This document shows, one piece after another, positions 41,248 to 49,570 of a stretch of 64,000 nucleotides of DNA. Origin of the DNA: PLanc-01 sp035342095 (GTDB lineage: Bacteria > Planctomycetota > Phycisphaerae > Sedimentisphaerales > Anaerobacaceae); the NCBI GenBank assembly GCA_035342095.1, contig DAOQWL010000011.1, positions 28,439 to 92,438 of the forward strand, given 5' to 3'. The position numbers and the translations under genes were made by a program. The notes beneath the pieces are model-generated. The model was not told the origin of the DNA. It saw nothing but the letters and a program-made list of their open reading frames with translations, and made no database searches. How positions within the stretch are numbered: the stretch's first letter is position 1; each line of letters starts with the position of its first letter.

Positions 41248-42752
41248 AGGTCAGACGATGGCACGAGCTCGGGATCGAACGTGACATCGGGGTCCAGGGG
41301 AAACAGCGGCTTGCGACGACGGGTGTAGGCCAGGTTCTCGATTCGCATGTCCCCCGCGCCGGGCGTCAGGAGCATGATGTATCGAGGGGCAATTCTCGTG
41401 AGGGCGTCGTAAAGGTAGCCTTCCTTCACGACGACGATCTTTCGGGCAAGCGGATCGATGCCGCAGGGCGGGAACTGGTCCGGGTGCGTGAACGCCGTGG
41501 GGCCGCTCGCCAGGACCGCCTCGACGCCGCCGATCCGCACGACCGCCATGCGCGAGTTCTCGATGAGGCGCACCACCTGGGCCTCGGCCTTCAGCGGTGG
41601 TCCGAACCGCGTCTCGACCGTACAGCCGATGGAGAGAGACACACGTTTGCCCACGCCGGCCTCGAAGCAGCGAGCCACTGCCGCCGCATCGTTGATGCCC
41701 GCGACGACGGCGTCGTTGACCTTTCTCTCGACCAGGTGGCGAAGCACGAGGGGCAGATCGCCCGGCGCGCTGGCGGTAACATTGTCGCCGCTATCGGTCA
41801 AGAAGACCGTCGATTCCCTGGCCGCCAGCGCCTTCGTGACACCCTCCTCCAATTCCGCGGTCTCACAGCCATAACCGAACTGCCGGCGAGCGTCCCAAAT
41901 TCTGCGGGCCAGATGAACCGCGGCGGCCCGAGCCGCCTGGCGCGAGCCGTCTGCGGTGATCATCACGGACATCCCGGTGTCCACCGAATCCGTCCAGGCG
42001 CAACCGACAAAGAGCGTGGCCGCCAGGATCTTCTCCCGGTGGCCCGGGACGCCCTCTCGCTCCACCCGCCGGGCTTCTTCGACGAGGGACTTGAACGGCT
42101 CGGAGGTCGTCATCGCCTTCTCGCCTTGCAGAATCATCGGGATCGGCAGGACGTAGCTGACCGGGTCCACCTTTCCCGCCAGTGTATCCAGCAGAATGCG
42201 CCCCGCCTGCTCGGCGGTCTGGGCGCTATCCGTATGGGGAGCGGTCTTGAGCCCGACGAGGATGTCGCCGAATCGCGCCAGGCGGGCGGGGATATTGCCG
42301 TGCAGATCGAACGTACAGGCGATGGGGACCTTGGGACCGACGAGCGAGCGGACCTCGCCGACGAGGACCGTCTCGGCCGGACCGATCCCCTCGGCGAACA
42401 TCGCACCGTGCAATCGCAGAAGGACCGCATCGACCGGCATCGCGGCTCGCAACGAGTCGAGGACGCGGTCCATCGCCTCGCGACAACAGGCCTGCTCGAT
42501 GGTCCCGCCGCCGTTGGGACGGGCGTGGACGCCGGGAATGACGGCCAGACCGGGGTCCTCCCAGATCACAGGAGGCGTGCGGCCGACCCCGGCAAACCAG
42601 AACGACGCGGTCTTCACGGGGTGGAACGTATTGGTCTCGTGCGAGAAACCGCCGACGAACACGCGCCGTTTGTCACTCGCGAGCAGCGCCCCGGAACCTG
42701 CGACCAGACCGGCCGCCAACGTACGCTGGAGAAACTCTCTGCGATTGCTCAC
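41244..42752 (-). CDS. Tat-exported M81 (MlrC-like) family protein
   Basis: 502 residues. The N-terminus (SNRREFLQRTLAAGLVAGSGALLA) looks like a Tat signal. The mature part has the MlrC/M81 layout: GGFSHETNTFHP near 36, LLRLHGAMFAEG near 112, CTFDLHGNIPARL near 145, then the C-terminal domain FLTDSGDNVTASAPGDL near 310. Founding members are described as zinc peptidases that degrade linearised microcystin; most relatives have no known substrate. Start GTG 42752 has GGGAG upstream; the frame is open 21 codons further. It is the last gene of the long minus-strand run. Confidence 0.85.
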   Translation of the reverse strand: MSNRREFLQRTLAAGLVAGSGALLASDKRRVFVGGFSHETNTFHPVKTASFWFAGVGRTPPVIWEDPGLAVIPGVHARPNGGGTIEQACCREAMDRVLDSLRAAMPVDAVLLRLHGAMFAEGIGPAETVLVGEVRSLVGPKVPIACTFDLHGNIPARLARFGDILVGLKTAPHTDSAQTAEQAGRILLDTLAGKVDPVSYVLPIPMILQGEKAMTTSEPFKSLVEEARRVEREGVPGHREKILAATLFVGCAWTDSVDTGMSVMITADGSRQAARAAAVHLARRIWDARRQFGYGCETAELEEGVTKALAARESTVFLTDSGDNVTASAPGDLPLVLRHLVERKVNDAVVAGINDAAAVARCFEAGVGKRVSLSIGCTVETRFGPPLKAEAQVVRLIENSRMAVVRIGGVEAVLASGPTAFTHPDQFPPCGIDPLARKIVVVKEGYLYDALTRIAPRYIMLLTPGAGDMRIENLAYTRRRKPLFPLDPDVTFDPELVPSSDL

Positions 42753-42855
42753 GGTCGGCTCCCGCAGACAGGCACAGCCAGGGACTCCGAGAAGTCGATA
42801 CGGAGAGGCAACCACCCATCACCGGCTCCGACAACGGACGGCTGCCTTCGCCGGA

Positions 42856-42978
42856 TCATGCCATCCCGCCGATCGAGGAGCCGCCCTGCTTCTTCATCTT
42901 CTTTTCCATCCGCTTTTCTTTCAGCGTCTTCTGTGCCTTCTTCTTCGTCTCTTTCTTCATGTCACGACTGTGGGCCAT
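42856..42978 (-). CDS. Lysine-rich 40-residue protein
   Basis: Only 40 residues: MAHSRDMKKETKKKAQKTL, a middle KEKRMEKKMKKQ, and a Gly/Ser tail GGSSIGGMA. About 14 Lys, strongly basic and helical in prediction by eye. AAGGA stands six bases before the ATG at 42978. Similar short MA(K/H)SRDMKKE proteins exist as hypothetical proteins in several phyla, as far as I recall. Possibly nucleic-acid- or ribosome-associated. Too short for standard ORF calling, but the start context and composition support a real gene. Confidence 0.65.
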   Translation of the reverse strand: MAHSRDMKKETKKKAQKTLKEKRMEKKMKKQGGSSIGGMA

Positions 42979-43088
42979 GCTTCATCCTTTCCGGTATACC
43001 CATATGCAAAACACGTACTTGTTCTATTCTATCGCCTGTTTCCGCACATGTCATCTGTATCTTGTCGAGCGCGCCCGGTCTGAAACAG

Positions 43089-43121
43089 TCGGGGCCTGCA
43101 TCGTGTCGATACAGGCCCCGA
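43089..43121 (-). terminator. Hairpin downstream of the LamG protein gene
   Basis: TCGGGGCCTG (43089-43098) and CAGGCCCCGA (43112-43121) pair perfectly. Only a short TTT follows on the minus strand, so intrinsic termination is uncertain. Confidence 0.5.
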
Positions 43122-43192
43122 GTCAGGTACTCCGATAGAAACCGCCGCGTGAGCCTCGACAATCCGCGGCCCACTCCGGCAACGCCGCTGGA

Positions 43193-46177
43193 TCAGCGGT
43201 CGCCCGCGAGATAGCGGATCTGCGCCTCCGACAAAGCCCGGCTGTAAATGCGGAAATCCGCCAGCGAGCCGGTGAAGAAGGCATCGGCCTCGAACTGAGA
43301 ATCGCCCAGGTAATTCTGCGTCGTGACGCCGAGGTCCTTCGGCAGCACCGTCGTGGCGGCGCTGCCTACCATCTCGCCGTCCAGGTACAACTGCATGGTC
43401 ATCGCCGCGCTGTTCATCACGACGGCGACGTGATGCCACCCCGCCGACATGCTCGTCGAGGAGGTCACCGACAGTTCCGCCGGGATGGCGGGGGACAGAA
43501 TCGCGAACCGCATCGGGATGCTGCTCGTCGCACGGGGGGTCAGGAACATGTAGTTGGTCGTGCCGGTGCCGAAATCGAAGACCCTCTGCCAGTCGCCGCT
43601 GGCGTTGGGGAAGTTCATGTAGACCGCGATCGTCATGTCGCTCAATGAGCTGAGGACCGAGCCGATGGGCAGCGTCACGTAGGCATTGATGCCGTTGAAG
43701 ATCAGGGCCTGGCCGTAACCGGCCGGCGCGGCCTCGTAGCCCGCGTCGCCTTGGATCGTACCGTGATTGCCTTTGCCGGAACTGTCCTGGACACTGCCGT
43801 CGAAAGCGTAGTTGGCGACGATGCCCGCGGCGCCCGGATCGACCGGCGTGACAACCTCCGGCGCAGAGGCGTACAGACGGATGTCGTCGACGTAGATCGT
43901 CCCGGTCCCGGCGGTCTTGCCGTCGCCGATGCCGATCGTGAGACTCTTGACGCTCTTGAGATTGGCGCCTGTCGCGGCCAGATCGATGTTCCACTGCTTC
44001 CACAGCGGCATCGTGGTCGCCCCGGCGCCGGCGTTGTAGACCACCTTCGTGTCGTTGATCTTCACATACAGTGTGGCCGACGTGTTCGCGGCCAGACCCT
44101 GCCAGTAGAGGACCAGGGTCTTGACGCCGTGCGCGGACCAGTTCTGGGCGGTTTGGAACGTCCGCTTGGTCTCGGAGTAGAGCACGGTGCTGGTGTTCTT
44201 ATAGGCCAGCGGCATGGACTGGTTGCCGCCGTGGACAGTTGTCCGCTCGGCAAACGGCGCGTCGCCGTATCCGACAATGGAGCCATTGGAGTCGTCTTCA
44301 TAACCGTCGGCCCACGTTTGGAAGATGGCCTTGCCGGCCGCCATGTCGTCCGTGTAGCCCTCGAAATTATCGACGACGATATACTCAGCCGTAGCGAACG
44401 TCCAGACCTCCCCTTCCCAGCTCGCCGGGTCCTCGACACTGTTGACTTCCACGACCTTCCAGAAGTAACTCTGGCCCAGATCGAGCGAGATCTCACGGCG
44501 AGGTTCCGAGGTTGTGACAACGTCCGCGGCGCCGCCGAGCACCGCCTGCTCGTCGGTGCTCAGGTACACCTGGTGCGAAGCCGCTTCGCGTCCGGCCCGC
44601 CAGCTCAAGGTCACCTGTGGGTTCACGCCCGTATCGCCGTCGTCGGGACTGGGCTCTCGGGCCGCAACCGGGACAGAGTAGAAGCGAACCTCGCTCAGGC
44701 TGTACTGCTTGAAGACGCCGCCCCAGTTGCTGGTGATCGTGAGCTTGACGTACTTGGCCACGATGCCGCCGAGATCGACACTCTGGGGCGACAGAGGCGC
44801 CCCAGTGCCCTGCTCCAGCTCCACGTCGCCCAACGTCGTCCATGTGTTGCCGTCGGTGGAGTACTCGATAGTGGCGTCCTTGACGCCGAGCCCGAAGTCG
44901 AGCTCCATGGCCTGGTTCGAGTTCCAGACCAGCACGTGATCTACCTTGTAGACGCCGGGGAATTCGTACTGGATCCACGTGGGCGGCGCCGCATTCTTCT
45001 TGCTGAGCCACATGGTCTTGGAGTCGTCCCCATGCTGATCGCCGTCCAGGCCGGAGCGGTCGACCGTCTTCTCCGGACCCGAAGTGGCGCTGTAGGAACT
45101 GGAGGCGGTGGCGGTGACGCCCGTGATCGGATAGGCGTACGGCTCGACCGTGAACATCCAGATATCGCCGGGGTACATCGTCCCGTCGGCGCCCACCTCG
45201 TCGACTCGCCAGTAGTACGTCTGCCCATACTCCAGAACGCCGATGTCATAGGAGTTGGCGTCCTGGCCCGTCGCGAGGGCGACCCCCAGCGGGTCGGTCC
45301 TCGACGCGGCGGCGACCGTCTCCCTGTCGGTCGCGAAGTAGACATCGTGGGCGGCCGCACCCTCATACGGCGTCCAGCTCAACACGACGTCGCGGACTAC
45401 GTCCTCGCTCTCGTTGGCCGGCACAGCGTTGTAGGCCCTCATCCCAGGCACCACCTGCGGCCCCTCGACGCTGAAATCGTCGAACGCCACATACCCGACG
45501 TTCGAACTGTATGTGCAGTGAGCCAGGCCGACCTGGAGGGCCAGTCCGTCCATGTCGTCCCGTGTGTTCGTGCCGCCCACCTGAGTCCACGTTACGCCGT
45601 CGAAGCTGCGACGAAACGTGAAGACGTTGCCCACCCGCTCGATCTGAAGGTACTTGGCGCAGTTGAACCCATCGCCGGTTGTAGGGCCTTCGGTCTCCGT
45701 GCCGTTGTCCATATTTCGCTGCATGTTGCCCACCCAGGTCGGGAAGTAGTGCATGCAGACGAAGTCCTCGCCGGAACCGGCATCGTCCAGATTCGCGACT
45801 CTGGCCATGAGGAACGAGTCGTTGTGCTGAAGTATCGATCCGGCGACGCCCGCGAAGTCCGTCACGCGGACCGTCGCGACAAAGTCGCCTTCGACGATCT
45901 TGTACAGGAACGGACCTCGCGGCGAAAAGGACCCTTCCCAATAGGCGCCGGTCGACTGTAGAAACAACTGGCCGGACCGGTCCGTTGAGGCATTGATGGC
46001 GGAGGCGGTTTCGCCGGCGGCGACGCCGATCAGGCCGTCCCAACCTGTGTCTCCGACGCCGTCCGCAAGGTAATCGTGAGCCGCGTCGAAACTGTCGCTG
46101 AACACCGCCGCACGGACCCCGTCCGCGGCGCACAGAAGCAGCGCGATGCAAACCAGGTACCCCAGTTCTCTACTCAT
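43193..46177 (-). CDS. Large secreted multi-domain carbohydrate-binding protein (LamG, discoidin, fibronectin-like)
   Basis: 994 residues with a signal peptide (LGYLVCIALLLCAADGVRA). Order of modules: a concanavalin/DUF1349-like domain (about 25-235), a fibronectin-like strand module (about 250-345, YYWRVDEVGADG), an F5/8-type discoidin domain (about 350-500, WIQYEFPGVYKVDHVLVWNSN), a second fibronectin-like module (about 505-595, SYFWKVVEVN), a CBM-like module (about 600-780, VDNFEGYTDDM) and a C-terminal LamG domain (about 785-994, GLVANYAFDG-type start, WHHVAVVM). Start ATG 46177 has a perfect AAGGAGG. No catalytic module is seen, so binding or adhesion is likely. Such proteins are typical of Phycisphaerae. 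Confidence 0.85.
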   Translation of the reverse strand: MSRELGYLVCIALLLCAADGVRAAVFSDSFDAAHDYLADGVGDTGWDGLIGVAAGETASAINASTDRSGQLFLQSTGAYWEGSFSPRGPFLYKIVEGDFVATVRVTDFAGVAGSILQHNDSFLMARVANLDDAGSGEDFVCMHYFPTWVGNMQRNMDNGTETEGPTTGDGFNCAKYLQIERVGNVFTFRRSFDGVTWTQVGGTNTRDDMDGLALQVGLAHCTYSSNVGYVAFDDFSVEGPQVVPGMRAYNAVPANESEDVVRDVVLSWTPYEGAAAHDVYFATDRETVAAASRTDPLGVALATGQDANSYDIGVLEYGQTYYWRVDEVGADGTMYPGDIWMFTVEPYAYPITGVTATASSSYSATSGPEKTVDRSGLDGDQHGDDSKTMWLSKKNAAPPTWIQYEFPGVYKVDHVLVWNSNQAMELDFGLGVKDATIEYSTDGNTWTTLGDVELEQGTGAPLSPQSVDLGGIVAKYVKLTITSNWGGVFKQYSLSEVRFYSVPVAAREPSPDDGDTGVNPQVTLSWRAGREAASHQVYLSTDEQAVLGGAADVVTTSEPRREISLDLGQSYFWKVVEVNSVEDPASWEGEVWTFATAEYIVVDNFEGYTDDMAAGKAIFQTWADGYEDDSNGSIVGYGDAPFAERTTVHGGNQSMPLAYKNTSTVLYSETKRTFQTAQNWSAHGVKTLVLYWQGLAANTSATLYVKINDTKVVYNAGAGATTMPLWKQWNIDLAATGANLKSVKSLTIGIGDGKTAGTGTIYVDDIRLYASAPEVVTPVDPGAAGIVANYAFDGSVQDSSGKGNHGTIQGDAGYEAAPAGYGQALIFNGINAYVTLPIGSVLSSLSDMTIAVYMNFPNASGDWQRVFDFGTGTTNYMFLTPRATSSIPMRFAILSPAIPAELSVTSSTSMSAGWHHVAVVMNSAAMTMQLYLDGEMVGSAATTVLPKDLGVTTQNYLGDSQFEADAFFTGSLADFRIYSRALSEAQIRYLAGDR

Positions 46178-46544
46178 GCTTGTCCTCCTTCCAGGTAATC
46201 GTTCACGTATGACGCTTGAACCTTTGCGAAGAGCGTTTCGCGTAGCAAGGTTATTATAGCCGTTCGGACCCGCCAGAGCAAGCGCCGCAGCCACGGAAAA
46301 CAGGCCCTGCGCAAGACGAGGAGACGATTCACCCATTTGCGATGAGCATTCCCTTTCCGGTCCTGCGAACGACGTTCTTGCAGACATCGTTGGCATCGAC
46401 AGACAGGACTGTGAAGAACCTCCGCGTTCGCAGAGATGCCGTAAGGCGTTGTCTTCGCTCAAAAGGCCCTGGGGATAGGCCCTTACGAGCCCACTTCCAA
46501 CACGGCTCGACGCTTCAAAAATGACCGCCTCCTGCCGCTCTGGA
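46178..46544. other. Intergenic stretch with a degenerate repeat and a promoter
   Basis: 367 bases without a gene. It holds a promoter-like pair (46253-46281) and, at about 46430-46497, a degenerate relative of the multi-hairpin repeat (GCCGTAAGGCGTTGTC and GGCCCTTACGAGCCCAC). Confidence 0.5.
46253..46281 (-). promoter_or_regulatory. Candidate promoter of the LamG protein gene
   Basis: Minus strand: TTGCTC (46281-46276), 17 bases, a perfect TATAAT (46258-46253), 76 bases before the ATG. Confidence 0.45.
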
Positions 46545-49526
46545 TCATTCCACCACCTCGACTTTGATCGTCACGGGTTCGCTGCAACGCAGGCCGTCGA
46601 GGACCCAGAACCTGTACTCGACCGTGCCCGGCTTATCCGGCGCCTTGAGCCGAAGGACGGGACCTTGATGGAGATCAAGCGGAGGCCTGGGCGTCTTCTC
46701 GCTCCAACGGTAATACAGCGGCTGACCTTCCGGGTCGTAGCTCCGCGAGCCGTCGATCTCGAATCCCTGGTTGCAGCGGACGGTCATCTCGGCCTGCGCG
46801 ACGGCCACCGGACGCTGGTTCGTCTCGCGAATCGCGTCAGGGACGGGTTTTCGAACGACAGGCGTCGGCTCGCACGGCGACGTCAGGCTCGTGCGAATCG
46901 GGTACATGCCGCAGACTTGCCGACCGGCAAGAAATGCCTCGTTGAAGGCCATGAGGTCCATGAAGTGGATTTCCTGCTGCTGTTGGTTCGGAAAAAGGCG
47001 GGTCGGGCCTATATTCTTCAACGAAATCTCTTGGTTCGATTTCGTTGAAGAATCGAGTGGTCGAGACGCTCGACGCGCGTCCGGGGTTTGGGAGGGAGAA
47101 ATCGATGAAGAGATTTCTCCCTCCCAAAGTAGGCCCGACCCGCCTTTTTCCAAACCATTCGCGTCAATCCGAATCATCAGCAGACCCTCGACCGTCCAGA
47201 CGTTCGGCGTGAACGCGGTGTCCGTCTTGGCGCCCCCGAACGGGTTCCACACGGAGATCGCGCCATCGACCTCGTCGGTCTCGGGATCGTCCCACTCGGC
47301 GTCCGTCTCATTGGGAAACACGAAGCGCCCCTCGTCGTCGGTCTGGCCGACGAACTTCGGGCGGTCGGCGAAGTACTTGGCGCCGCTGTCCTGGACCGGC
47401 GCCTGGGCGACGTGATAGACGTAGACCGCGGCGTTCCGCAATGGCTGATCGTCCCGGTCGCAGATCAGCAGCCAGTTGGCGCGCGTGGGGATCAGACGAC
47501 CTTGCGTGCCCCAGAACCGGTCCTGGCGATAGCCTTTGTAGTGCAGGATATGTCCCGCCTGCGAAGGGTGGAGCCAGAGCTGGCAACCGTCCATGAGCGA
47601 GACGTACCCGCCGCCGCAGGGGATGTTCACACCCGGCGAGAAGGGCATCAGCTCGTCGCCTTCGATCACAGGCAGCAGGGCCGAGCCCGCGCAGGGTTTG
47701 CCCTCGTCGTCGGTGAGCAGGATGTTGCAGCCCCGGACGCCGTAGCCGTAGAGGTCGGGCTGGCTGAGGATCGTGTGCCCGAACTCGTGAATGATCGCGG
47801 CGTCCACCGCCATCAGGTCCACCGGCTCGTTCACCGGGAACCCGCCGTCATGGTAGACCATCTGCTCCTCGTAGGCTTGGGCACAGTTCTCCGCGGTGGT
47901 GTCGAGCGCGGTCATCGCATCGATGCGGTAGGCCTCCTCGACACCGCGCGGTCCGGTCGTCGGCCAGACCGCCTCGCGGAGCATGACGTCCATCCGCAGC
48001 TTCTGCGCGCGGAGCCAGTCGTAGTAGCTCAGCGAGCCGACGTGGTTGATCCGCTTCTCGGCCAGACAGGACTTCAGCACGTTGGGGTCGTAGCCGAACT
48101 GGATCGGGCGGGCGTCCGTCCGCTCGAACGACTCGTTGTTGGCCTCGCAGAACTCATCGATCTGCTCGTCGGGGTCCAGCAGGACCCGCATCCACAGGGG
48201 CCGGTCCGGATAGCGGAACTTGAACTCGACCGCGGTTTCGTCGCCCGGCTCGAGACTGCGATCCACCGTCGCGGAGAACGTCTGTTTCGGCGCGATGGCG
48301 GGATCGAATCGATAGCCGTCCGTCGCAGAGACCGGCACGAGGTCCAGGCGGACCCGGGCGCCCACGGGCAGCGCCGCCAGACCGAAGTTGCCCATACGAA
48401 CACGGGCGGTCACGTTCTCGCCTGGCGAGGGACGGTCTTTGACCGCGTCGTTTCGATAGCGAGGGTGCAGCTCGACACAGATCAAGCCGAGGTCCGGCTT
48501 GTCGGGCGAAACTACCTCCAGCGAATAGCCGACCCGGTACTGCCGGAACTGGGCGACGATGCTGCACCGGCCCGGCTGGAGGGCCTTCACTCGGCCGTTC
48601 TCATCGACGGTCGCGACCGATTCGTCCGTGCTCGCCCACGTGATGAACGGCTTGGCGTCGAAGTACCCCCACTGGGCATAGCGGGCCGCGAAGTCCGTGA
48701 TCGGCTCCCATCGCCCGTCGCAGCGGGCGAGGAGGCCAAGCTGCTTCTCGAAACCCGCGACGGCGCGCATGTCCGACGGCACGCGCAGCGGACTGAGGTC
48801 CATCCGAATACCGTCGTACGGCGCGGTGCGAAAGTAATCGCGGTAGACCGAAGCGACCAAACCCCAGCCGCCTTCCGCGTCGAGACGGTCCCGGCAGATC
48901 AGCTCGTCGAGATCCGCCTGGGCGGACGCATCGCCGATCCAGACCCGCGAGTCGCCCATTGTCTTCGGATCCAGGAACCGACAGCCGGCGGCGACCGGGC
49001 CATCGACCGCCACGCGGTCGATCCAGAGCGGAAGTCCGACCGGCTGATCCCCATTCGAGAACCAGGCCAGGACGATGTGATGCCACTTCCCCGCCCGCCA
49101 GGCGGAGACGTCGGCGCGGGCAACTGTGATCCTCTCGGGACTGGCCATCGTGTAGCGGAGCATCCCGCGCGCGGACTTCTCCAGGAGCAGACCGTTGCTC
49201 GTCGGGTCGCCAATGCACAGCAGGCGATGCGCTTGACCGTCGTCGCCATTCCATTTCGGACGGAGCCAGAAGCTGATGTAGCCCTGGCGCTGCGACAGCG
49301 AGGGCCACTCCACCGGCGCCGCGTCGATGAGCGAGACACCCTGGCCGTACGTGCCCACAGCCGCAGGCAGCGCGTCGATCAACTCCACGCTCCGAGCAGC
49401 CCCTGGGACGTTCGCATCTGTGAACCAGGCGACTTGCGTACCCGCCTGGGCAACCAGACAGAACAGGACCAAGCCAAGGAACGCACTGCCCACCAGCCCT
49501 ATCGACAACCTGTAATTACACGACAT
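46545..49526 (-). CDS. Secreted HEFGH metallopeptidase-like protein with LamG, Ig-like and CARDB-like modules; carries an in-frame palindromic element
   Basis: 993 residues with a signal peptide (GLVGSAFLGLVLFCLVAQAG). Modules: a LamG-like domain (about 30-225, GYISFWLRPKW.., WHHIVLAW), a BIG2-like Ig domain (about 295-345, ITWASTDESVATVDENGRVKALQPG), a CARDB-like domain (about 350-480), then the catalytic-looking part with IIHEFGHTILSQPDLYGYG near 578. That resembles the HE(Y/F)GHxLGLPDLY motif of M6-type peptidases. The C-terminal part ends in a PKD-like segment. Residues about 792-846 are encoded by a repeat element (46990-47151) that looks inserted between RIDANG and the host sequence resuming at NQQQQEIHFMDL. 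Start ATG 49526 has AAGGAG. Confidence 0.78.
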   Translation of the reverse strand: MSCNYRLSIGLVGSAFLGLVLFCLVAQAGTQVAWFTDANVPGAARSVELIDALPAAVGTYGQGVSLIDAAPVEWPSLSQRQGYISFWLRPKWNGDDGQAHRLLCIGDPTSNGLLLEKSARGMLRYTMASPERITVARADVSAWRAGKWHHIVLAWFSNGDQPVGLPLWIDRVAVDGPVAAGCRFLDPKTMGDSRVWIGDASAQADLDELICRDRLDAEGGWGLVASVYRDYFRTAPYDGIRMDLSPLRVPSDMRAVAGFEKQLGLLARCDGRWEPITDFAARYAQWGYFDAKPFITWASTDESVATVDENGRVKALQPGRCSIVAQFRQYRVGYSLEVVSPDKPDLGLICVELHPRYRNDAVKDRPSPGENVTARVRMGNFGLAALPVGARVRLDLVPVSATDGYRFDPAIAPKQTFSATVDRSLEPGDETAVEFKFRYPDRPLWMRVLLDPDEQIDEFCEANNESFERTDARPIQFGYDPNVLKSCLAEKRINHVGSLSYYDWLRAQKLRMDVMLREAVWPTTGPRGVEEAYRIDAMTALDTTAENCAQAYEEQMVYHDGGFPVNEPVDLMAVDAAIIHEFGHTILSQPDLYGYGVRGCNILLTDDEGKPCAGSALLPVIEGDELMPFSPGVNIPCGGGYVSLMDGCQLWLHPSQAGHILHYKGYRQDRFWGTQGRLIPTRANWLLICDRDDQPLRNAAVYVYHVAQAPVQDSGAKYFADRPKFVGQTDDEGRFVFPNETDAEWDDPETDEVDGAISVWNPFGGAKTDTAFTPNVWTVEGLLMIRIDANGLEKGGSGLLWEGEISSSISPSQTPDARRASRPLDSSTKSNQEISLKNIGPTRLFPNQQQQEIHFMDLMAFNEAFLAGRQVCGMYPIRTSLTSPCEPTPVVRKPVPDAIRETNQRPVAVAQAEMTVRCNQGFEIDGSRSYDPEGQPLYYRWSEKTPRPPLDLHQGPVLRLKAPDKPGTVEYRFWVLDGLRCSEPVTIKVEVVE
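46990..47151. mobile_element. In-gene palindromic element, copy A
   Basis: The outer stem is 22 perfect base pairs: GGAAAAAGGCGGGTCGGGCC.. (46990-47011) with its complement at 47130-47151. Inner hairpins: ATTCTTCAACGAAATC (47013-47028) with GATTTCGTTGAAGAAT (47038-47053); TTTGGGAGGGAGAAATC (47087-47103) with GATTTCTCCCTCCCAAA (47112-47128); and GTCGAG/CTCGAC in the middle. The element is 162 bases, a multiple of three, and is open in the host frame. Confidence 0.85.
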
Positions 49527-49570
49527 TCATGCACTCCTTCTGGTGATTGAATGAATCCGGTCCGCCGCTT

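Noticed and set aside
46342..46524. A 60-codon frame in the gap between the LamG and peptidase genes
   Set aside because: No ribosome site, and it overlaps a degenerate repeat; kept only as an intergenic note.
47013..47053. GGTTCGAT in the element's first hairpin resembles a tRNA T-loop
   Set aside because: The stems flanking it are 16 pairs long, and no acceptor stem, anticodon arm or D-arm of tRNA size can be drawn; treated as coincidence.
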